From: Nematostella vectensis
Lineage: Eukaryota > Cnidaria > Anthozoa > Actiniaria > Edwardsiidae
Assembly: GCF_932526225.1 (NCBI RefSeq)
Contig: NC_064040.1
Location: 8,591,181-8,655,180, forward strand
DNA: 64,000 bases
Reading direction: 5' to 3'
Made by a program: the position numbers and the translations under genes. Below, one piece after another: positions 56,106 through 64,000 of this stretch. Position 1 is the first letter of the stretch. Each line of letters starts with the position of its first letter. Below the pieces are notes generated by a model. That model saw only the letters and a list, made by a program, of their open reading frames with translations. It was not told the origin of the DNA and ran no database searches.

Positions 56106-58954
56106 ATGGAGCAAAAGCACAGAAATTTACTGCGAAAGAATAGAGTTGCTTTAGCTAGAGATCTAGAACCTCGCGAAGTCTTGAATTATATTTTCCAAGA
56201 AGGGGTTTTTAGCGAAAGAGACATCGAAACAGTGAATAGTCTCACGACAAGACAAGCCCAGGCTGAACGTATCCTAGATATTCTGCCTCGACGAGGTCCT
56301 AGAGCTTTCCCCGTCTTCTGCGATGCGTTATACCAGAGTGAAGCGAACACGCATCTTGCATTGATCTTGCAGGCTAATATTTCGGCCGGGACACAAGGTA
56401 ATTTACAAACAGAAAAAAAGGTGCTATAGTAGATTTGAAGTAAGATGGATTAACTTGTTTAAGTTATCTAGTTTTGACTGATAAAATTCTTAGTTGGACA
56501 TGGTCTCCCAACCTGTTAGACACAGTGCATCATAGTGCATCAGAATTGTACATTTGTATAATTATCAAAGTATATCCTGTCATTAAATCCTGGCTGTGCT
56601 ACCTAAATCGATGCACTCAAATATATTAATGGGCATGATATACAGTTGTTAGCTCACCAGCATTGTCGGTGTAAACATTGGTATTGTTGGTTTCTTATTT
56701 TGATGATTTATTTTGTGTGTTTTTCCCCAAATGGAGGCTGATGAAGTATTAGTCTCTTTCGCAGCCCCCAGTGGTCGGAGTCACACAGCGCTCCCCGTCT
56801 GAAGGGGCTGCTCAGATTCGAACTACATTCCTTTCCCACTTTTAGCCATTCAAATTTTGGGTACCATATTTCGAGAACCGTTGCTTGCCATGGCAAGCAA
56901 ACCAATCCCTTTCCGTGTATAACTGTATCATTCAAAGAAGAAGAGGGAGAACCGGCACTTGTTTGTTTAGTGTGGGTAATCCCTTTGAGATAGGGGAATG
57001 CTCAAAACACAAGACCAAACAGTTGCACTTGTTGAAGAGATTCAGGTAAAATGGGTGAAAGAAACCTTTTTGAGGGACTGGAATCTTTCAAGTCTTGTTG
57101 GGTCCAGCATCCTAAATCATTATTGAAGTCATCGTGGGAGAAAGAAGCGCAAGTAGTACATGACGTAGATGTTGGGACTGGAAATTGCAACACTTTCTAA
57201 GCTTTTCATCATCGACTGCGGTGCTGAGCAGACGCTTGATTCTCAGTTTGTCTCTTTTGTATGCACTTTTGATTTCTTTTTGTACCGGCTGGAGATTATC
57301 TTTTGCTCTTTGAAATTTTCACAGATTACGATAGCATGGTTTGCAAACACACAGTCTTCTTAATTCTCTAAACTTTCAAAGTCAACTATTTCACCCAGGT
57401 TAAGGGAAGATTTTCCAAATATATAGATTTTGTCCTTTCCTATTTTCTCTTAACAACAAATAAAACATTGGTTGTCAATGTTTTGGATCTTCTTTGGAAT
57501 AGTATTCATTGCTATCCATTATTTGGGAACTCTGGCGCTTATCTGTTTTAAATTTGTCTAATTCTCAGCTGAAGTTTTCTCAGCTGAGTATGATTTCTCA
57601 CCAAAACAAAATGACAAAATGTACAATGGAGAGGCTTTTGATTGTATTAGCCATCATCTTGATGACATCATCTTGATGTACAAACAATGAAAAGGAATGT
57701 AGTTCCAATCTGAGCAGCCCCTATGGGGGGAGCGCTGTGTGACACCGACCGCTGGGGGCTGCGAAGGATACTAATGAAGTATTGGTAAAAAAAAGTAGAT
57801 AATTGCCTTTAATGCAAGTGTTTTTGTGATGAAATATTGAGCAAAGTGTCTAATGAGTTTTAACAATAACAGGTTGGCTTATTCAAATACATGTAAACCA
57901 AGAATTGTATAAAAGAAGTATAATGATTCTAGCCATGGATATGCGACCCTCATTGTTGTAGGCTAATATCCTATCTTTTATTTATTTCTTTTTTCTAGAA
58001 ACTGAGCCACCAAAACAACACAAAGAAAAACTTCCAGTTAAAACCCCAGTAGAATCTGACAGTGGAATCAGTGATCTTGGAACCTTCCCCACAGATCAGC
58101 CAACTGTCAAACCAGTTGACCCAAATGCCACTATAAATCAATCTGATGATGACATTTATAAAATGAATAGAGACCCCCATGGCTGGTGCCTGATCATTAA
58201 CAATGTTAGATTTGATGCAGACAGTGGTCTCAAGAGCCGTGCAGGGTCTGATATAGATGCAAGTAATCTACAGTCTCTTTTTATGTCTCTGCGATATCGA
58301 GTCAAGAGGTTAAATGACTTGACTATGAGGCAGATGAAAAAAACTTTGTTTGACTTTGCTAAAAATAACCACAAGAACTCAGATTCTGTAGTTGTCTGCA
58401 TACTTAGTCATGGCCTAGAAGGCCGTATTTATGGAGTTGATGGTGGTCTCTTGAATATCTCAGATGTCATTTCCATGTTCAATGGGTATCAAGCCAAGGA
58501 TCTTATTGGAAAGCCCAAGTTATTTTTTCTCCAAGCATGCAGAGGTGGCGATTTTGACCATGGAGCAAGAATGGAGCAAATTGACAGCCCTACAGATGTA
58601 GAGGAAAAGATAACCACTGAACAAATTATTGATGAGATCTTTCCTGAAGAAATTGATAGTGGTTTCCTAGAGAAGAGCTCCCTACCTTCAGAAGCTGATT
58701 TCTTAATTGCCTATGCGACAGTTCCAGGCTATGTATCTTGGCGTCACCAGGAGAAGGGTTCCTGGTTTATACAGGCTCTGGTTGAAGTTTTCAAGAAAGA
58801 TGCCACAACTGAGGATGTGCTGAGTATGCTCATCAAAGTGAACAGGAAAGTCGCCCTTGAATTTGAATCTTTTAATCGTAAGAAGCAAATGCCGTCACCT
58901 GTGGTGATGCTAACAAAAAAACTATTCTTCAATGGCAATCCTGGAAACAGCTAA
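56106..58954 (+). CDS. CARD-containing initiator-type caspase
   Basis: Two exons: 56106-56397 (GTAATT donor) and 57999-58954 (acceptor TTTATTTCTTTTTTCTAG), joined in phase 1, 415 residues. Residues 1-90 form a CARD (LLRKNRVALARDLEPREVL, ERILDILPRRGPRAFPVF) of the caspase-2/9/CED-3 type. A Ser/Pro/Asp-rich linker (about 98-150) leads into the protease: catalytic His235 in CILSHGLEG and Cys278 in FFLQACRGG. The large/small subunit border is Asp-rich (DSPTDVEEK, EEIDSGF), giving possible self-cleavage sites. The small subunit has VSWRHQEKGSWFIQAL. Both catalytic residues are intact, so it should be active; the CARD implies recruitment to an adaptor platform. Closest by layout to caspase-2, but orthology is not established. 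AATAAA lies at 59326. Confidence 0.92.
56749..57774. mobile_element. 1.03-kb non-autonomous DNA transposon in the caspase intron
   Basis: About 90-base terminal inverted repeats: TTAGTCTCTTTCGCAGCCCC on the left, complement TTAGTATCCTTCGCAGCCCC on the right, both continuing with a GGTCGG(A/T)GTCACACAGC word. TGAAGTA(TT) flanks both sides (56742 and 57775) as a target duplication of 7-8 bp, suggesting a hAT-like element. The interior has no transposase. Confidence 0.82.
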
Positions 58955-59600
58955 ACAAATACAGCTACTAAGAACGATTTTAGAACAATCTAAGAACAGT
59001 TATAGGTAATTACCTCGTAATGCAATATTAAATTCCCAAACTTAAGTACTCCCCATATCACAAATAAGGAGCCCCTTTCCCCTTGTACTATATTTTCCCA
59101 CTCTTCTTGGGCCCTTTTGCGTTTCTGGCATAGTATATGCTGGATATGATGTAGATTGTGGGTTGTTAAAGTGCAATATCAGATGCGAGGATGTTATTTT
59201 TGCTAGAGGACCTTGCAATCTTGAAATGCAGGTGCAGGTTATGTATGTGTGTTATTGTAGGTTCAGCATCTGTTTCGTATCACTCTTATCACTCACAAAA
59301 TACAACATTGATATGATGCCTATGAAATAAAAAAGGCTGATCTTTTTTTTTTATTAGAATCTCCTATTTTTGTCTACTAAAAGATGGAAAATATTAAAAG
59401 AAAGGCTCATAAGAATAGAGTTCCTCCTTGAAGGGGATTATTTATTTTGGAGCACCATCCCTCCCCTCCTTTCCCTTAGCATCAGCCTTCCTTGGGACAT
59501 CGATGGTAATCCTCCTACTCTCTCCTCTTGGCTCAAAATGCAAGATGGCACCGAACGTAGCGGGATTTCCACGATAATAATAGCAAAGACAACTGCAAGC
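58955..59600. other. Caspase 3' UTR and spacer
   Basis: AATAAA at 59326-59331 probably ends the caspase transcript. After that the spacer to the minisatellite has an open minus-strand stretch (59590-59442) reading FGAILHFEPRGESRRITIDV, which looks protein-like but has no start or splice support. Confidence 0.4.
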
Positions 59601-59602
59601 AC

Positions 59603-61775
59603 ACACCCTTATCCCTAGCACATCTGATACTAGTCCCTCTACCCCTAGTACATCTGATACTAGTCCCCCTACCCCTGGCACATCTGATACTAGTCCCTCT
59701 ACCCCTGGTACATCTGATACTAGTCCCTCTACCCCTGGCACATCTGATACTAGTCCCTCTACCCCTGGCACATCTGATACTAGTCCCCCTACCCCTGGCA
59801 CATCTGATACTAGTCCCCCTACCCCTGGTACATTTGATAGTAGCCCCCCTACCCCTGGTACATCTGATACTAGTCCCCCTACACCTGGCACATCTGATAC
59901 TAGTCCCCCTACCCCTGGCACATCTGATACTAGTCCCCCTACCCCTGATACATTTGATACTGGTCCCCCTACCCCTGGTACATCTAATACTAGTCCCCCT
60001 ACCCCTGGCACATCCAATACTAGTCCCCCTACCCCTGGTACATGTGATACTGGTCCCCCTATCCCTGGTACATCTGATACTAGTCCCCCTACCCCTGGCA
60101 CATCTAATACTAGTCCCCCTACCCCTGGTACATTTGATACTAGTCCCCCTACCCCTGGTACATCTGATACTAGTCCCCCTACACCTGGCACATCTGATAC
60201 TAGTCCCCCTACACCGGGGATATCTGATACTAGTCCCTCTACCCCTGGCACATCTGATACTAGTCCCTCTACCCCTGGAACATCTGATACTAGTCCCCTA
60301 CCCCTGGTACATCTGATACTAGTCCCCCTACCCCTGGTACATCTTATACTACTCGCCCTACCCCTGGTACATCTGATACTAGTCCCCTACCCCTGGTACA
60401 TCTGATACTAGTCCCCCTACCCCTGGTACATCTGATACTAGTCCCCCTACCCCTGGCACATCTGATACTAGTCCCCCTACCCCTGGCACATCTGATACTA
60501 GTCCCCCTACCCCTGGTACATGTGATACTAGTCCCCCTACCCCTGGCACATCTGATACTAGTCCCCCTATCCCTGGTACATGTGATACTAGCCCCCCTAC
60601 CCCTGGCACATCTGATACTAGTCCCCCTATCCCTGGCACATGTGATACTAGCCCCCTTACCCCTGGCACATGTGATACTAGCCCCCCTACCCCTGGCACA
60701 TCTTATATTAGTCCCCCTACCCCTGGCACATCTGATACTAGTCCCCCTACCCCTGGCACATCTGATACTAATCCCCCTACCCCTGGGATATCTGATACTA
60801 ATCCCCCTACCCCTGGCACATCTGATACTAGTCCCCCTACCCCGGGGATATCTGATACTAGTCCCTCTACCCCTGACACATCTGATACTAGTCCCCCTAC
60901 CCCTGGCACATCTGATACTGGTCCCCCTACCCCTGGTACATCTGATACTAATCCCCCTACCCCTGGGATATCTGATACTAGTCCCTCTACCCCTGGCACA
61001 TCTGATACTAGTCCCCCTATCCCTGGCACATCTGATACTAGTCCCCCAACCCCTGGCACATCTGATACTAGTCCCACTACCCCTGGCACATCTGATACTA
61101 GTCCCTCTACCCCTGGCACATCTGATAGTAGTCCCCCTACCCCTGGCACATCTAATACTAGTCCCCCTACCCCTGGCACATCTGATACTAGTCCCCCTAC
61201 CCCTGGGATATCTAATACTAGTCCCCCTACCCCTGGCACATCTGATACTAGTCCCCCTATCCCTGGCACATCTGATACTAGTCCCCCTACCCCTGGCACA
61301 TCTGATACTAGTCCCACTACCCCTGGCACACCTGATACTGCTCCCCCTATCCCTGGCACATCTGATACTAGTCCCCCTACCCCTGGCACATCTGATACTA
61401 GTCCCCCTACCCCTGGCACATCTGATACTAGTCCCCCTACCCCTGGCACATCTGATACTAGTCCCCCTACCCCTGGCACATCTGATACTAGTCCCTCTAC
61501 CCCTGGCACATCTGATACTAGTCCCCCTACCCCTGGGATATCTGATACTAATCCCCCTACCCCTGGGATATCTGATACTAGTCCCCCTACCCCTGGCACA
61601 TGTGATACTAGTCCCCCTACCCCTGGTACATCTGATACTAGTTCCCCTACCCCTGGCACATGTGATACTAGTCCCCCTACCCCTGGCACATCTGATACTA
61701 GTCCCTCTACCCCTGGCACATCTGATACTAGTCCCCCTACCCCTGGGATATCTGATACTAATCTGGCATATTAGA
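59603..61775. repeat. Large 30-bp minisatellite, about 72 copies
   Basis: The unit is CATCTGATACTAGTCCCCCT ACCCCTGGCA. Because 30 is a multiple of three and the unit has no stop codons in most frames, several frames stay open for hundreds of codons. One frame reads TSDTSPPTPG repeated, a mucin-like composition, but it has no Met and is broken by two 29-bp units (near 60290 and 60381). From about 60390 it is open to a TAG at 61771. The other frames (HLILVPLPLA; minus-strand VSDVPGVGGL) are by-products. Confidence 0.95.
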
Positions 61776-61936
61776 TGCCAATTCCCTACTGCCGGCTATG
61801 GGATACATGTTATGGAATCTTAGATAAACATCATAGAATCTGGGATATACGTCTGGGATATACGAATCTGGAACCTGGGGTACAAGTCAAATGACAAAGA
61901 AAGCAAAGACCGTATTTCCATTTATTAGCTATGTAC
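61765..61936. repeat. 172-bp unique spacer, copy 1
   Basis: CTGGCATATTAGATGCCAAT through to AGCTATGTACA, found again almost unchanged at 62219-62393. It divides the minisatellite into two blocks. Confidence 0.95.
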
Positions 61937-62218
61937 ATCTGATACTAGTCCCTCTACCCCTGGCACATCTGATACTAGTCCCCCTACCCCTGGGATATCT
62001 GATACTGGTCCCCCTACCCCTGGTACATCTAATACTAGTCCCCCTACCCCTGGCACATCTGATACTAGTCCCCCTACCCCTGGTACATCTGATACTAGTC
62101 CCCCTACCCCTGGCACATGTGATACTAGTCCCCCTACCCCTGGCACATCTAATACTAGTCCCCCTACCCCTGGCACATCTGATACTAGTCCCCCTACCCC
62201 TGGGATATCTGATACTAA
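61937..62218. repeat. 30-bp minisatellite, second block, about 9 copies
   Basis: Same unit as the large array, in the same register and orientation, also ending with the GGGATATCTGATACTAAT variant before the spacer. Confidence 0.95.
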
Positions 62219-62393
62219 TCTGGCATATTAGATGCCAATTCCCTACTGCCGGCTATGGGATACATGTTATGGAATCTTAGATAAACATCATAGAATCTGG
62301 GATATACGTCTGGGATATACGAATCTGGAACCTGGGGTACAAGTCAAATGACAGAGAAAGCAAAGACCGTATTTCCATTTATTAGCTATGTAC
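62219..62393. repeat. 172-bp unique spacer, copy 2
   Basis: Near-identical to 61765-61936 (one AAAGAAAGC to AGAGAAAGC difference seen). The downstream flank CTATGTATTGATTACTGG is new sequence. Confidence 0.95.
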
Positions 62394-63079
62394 ACTATGT
62401 ATTGATTACTGGTATAATATATAATACTACCTTCTTCGCACAGCGAAGGTTTTTATGAAAGTATATTTACACAATAAATCACGATAACTAAAACCTGTCC
62501 CTTCCCTCCCGTCCTATAGGAGTAGAACTGGAAATTTGTCTTTCTATGGTAATCGTTACCGTACTTATATTACTTTTATTAGTTTGCAGGGGCGGCGGAC
62601 GTGGAGAAAATTGCTTGGGGATGCGATTTTTTTTAGATGAACGCGCGGTTTACATATACCTAAATATGTATCAAGCGTTACATGTATGAATCGATTGCTT
62701 GATAAATGACGATATTATTCATTTTTTAAGTTGTTTGTATTTAGTCAAACCCAGAAACCCCCGGGGACCCCCTCCCTCTCTTGAAAATTCTATCAGTCAA
62801 ACCTTAAATATAAACACTTTTAAATTCTAAGATGGATATGTTCATTCTTGGCCTTTTTACTGGCTCATAGTACGAAATCGTTAAAAGTTAAAAAAAAGCT
62901 CTTAATTAGGATTATTAGGATATTTTGCTTATTAGATTAACAGCAATGGAATGTATTTTGAGGAATACATTCTCTCAGGTGGTTTGCCCTGTAGGTAAGG
63001 TGGGATTACTGTAATTAAATCCAATCTAATATGGCGTTTTACTAGGCCAGGGCGTTTGTCTGAGACCACCGTGCTGTGG
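62394..63079. other. Spacer with a dispersed repeat
   Basis: 62587-62775 is a copy of the CAGGGGCGGCGGACG family also present at 31803 (shared GGTTTACATATACCTAAATA and a TATCAAGCGTTACATGTA word). The rest is AT-rich with no exon. Confidence 0.5.
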
Positions 63080-63259
63080 TCACACCAATCTCGGGCACAG
63101 CCAGTAATGGAGGTAACACTTGATTAAGGAGGTGCCAGATGGAGGAGGAAAGAGCTTCGACTGGCCCTTACACGTGCAAATAAAGTTCTTTCCCACCACC
63201 CTCAGGTTATGTTCCTGCGCCCCTTCAGTAGAGCATGATGCGCCTATCAGAACGTAGTC
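63080..63259 (-). CDS. Possible terminal exon of a minus-strand gene entering from the right
   Basis: A strong acceptor (CCGTTTTGTTTTTCGCAG) is followed by 59 codons and a TGA: DYVLIGASCSTEGAQEHNLR, then VVGKNFICTCKGQSKLF and a Cys-containing end. The four-to-five Cys and the composition suggest an extracellular domain. I do not recognise the family, and no partner exon is secure in the remaining 740 bases, so the gene would extend beyond the window. Confidence 0.35.
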   Translation of the reverse strand, partial: DYVLIGASCSTEGAQEHNLRVVGKNFICTCKGQSKLFPPPSGTSLIKCYLHYWLCPRLV

Positions 63260-63344
63260 CTGCGAAAAACAAAACGGGTTGAGTTTGGTTAGGTTAACAG
63301 AGTAACCGGAGCCGTAGCTCTCTGGGACACAATACAGAAACATT

Positions 63345-64000
63345 AAGAAAATATTCGGGGCACAGCCACGCCCCTACTGGTCATTTCCTTGAACTCGAAT
63401 TTGTGTCACTAGTGAGTTGAAGTTATTCTCCCTTGTTTCCAGTCTTCTCGGATAAGGACACTAAACCGGAGGTCCCGTCTCTTCAAGCTGCACTACACTA
63501 ACCTGAACCTGAAAGGACGTAAAGGAACAACGGGGACGCAATAAACCCTCTGGCAGTGACCACCCCCAGTGACAGTGCTTACAATGCTTACGAGGGCCAT
63601 ATGTTAGAAAACTGTGTATTCGGTTAATATCCTACCCTCGATAAACAGGGATTACTGTATTGTTTTGTTGTTGTATTGTTGCATACATTTTGAAAAAAAA
63701 AATTTTTTTTTGGGGGGGGGGGGTGGACTTTGTGCCCCAGTGCCCCACCCCTGGTGTTACCCTGGCAACCAAACCCATTTCCGTAAGGTACATGGTAAAG
63801 CTTTCATTATTTCAAAGAGTCAGCCTCCATTTTGTCATACTAGCAAAACATCAAGTAGGAGAAAGTTGGTATTTCCATCGACTAATTTGGAGAAGGTGTT
63901 GTGGTATTTTCGAGATTGAATCTAGGAAATAAATTTAAAAAAACTGGGTTTAGAAATTTCTTTACAATCTTTGTCTATCGCGAATAAGTCGCGACCTCTT
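63345..64000. other. Right edge without a supported gene
   Basis: A G-tract element with TGTGCCCCAGTGCCCCACCC at 63712-63752 resembles the one at 38817. No exon can be supported. Confidence 0.4.

Noticed and set aside
59442-62280. Long plus-strand HLILVPLPLA and minus-strand VSDVPGVGGL repeat proteins
   Set aside because: They follow from a 30-bp unit that lacks stops in these frames. The peptides are repeat by-products with no flanking domain or splice support.

Overview
The window looks like animal nuclear DNA, most likely from an anthozoan cnidarian (sea anemone or coral). It is AT-rich, genes are broken by many GT-AG introns, and fragments of non-LTR retrotransposons, a Gypsy-type retroelement and many short inverted-repeat elements are scattered throughout. 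The gene families are metazoan: a synaptotagmin-14/16-like protein, a RING/B-box/filamin TRIM protein, a CARD caspase and the sperm-tail PG-rich protein STPG4. The cnidarian call is an inference from the overall gene and repeat style; no single sequence proves it.

Layout. 1-6.1 kb: minisatellites, a LINE 3' fragment, and a small two-exon TPR-like gene on the minus strand. 6.7-18.9 kb (minus): a synaptotagmin-14/16-like gene whose last part is present twice, as two alternative 3'-terminal exons that each complete the C2B domain. 18.9-29 kb: gene-poor, with minisatellites and MITEs and one possible minus-strand first exon. 29.2-33.1 kb (minus): a complete five-exon, 382-residue beta-propeller-like protein I cannot name. 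33.5-40.7 kb: a cluster of broken mobile elements (Gypsy, LINE, mariner-like long-TIR element, LINE tail). 42.4-44.3 kb (plus): a two-exon TRIM45-like gene, possibly inside an intron of a weakly supported minus-strand gene. 44.65-46.8 kb: a ~1.05-kb tandem duplication ending in a perfect 76-bp palindrome. 47.1-50.8 kb (plus): the seven-exon STPG4 gene. 52.5-53.5 kb (plus): a two-exon 84-residue secreted peptide with an amidation/dibasic site. 56.1-59.0 kb (plus): a two-exon CARD caspase. 59.6-62.2 kb: a large 30-bp minisatellite with higher-order structure. The last kilobases hold a possible minus-strand terminal exon and repeat debris.

The genes do not form one pathway: vesicle/membrane traffic (synaptotagmin), a probable ubiquitin ligase (TRIM), a sperm or ciliary-type protein (STPG4), a secreted peptide and an initiator-type caspase lie next to each other as ordinary neighbours. 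Exon joins given here were deduced by eye from splice dinucleotides, phase and family resemblance; no transcript data or database search was available.
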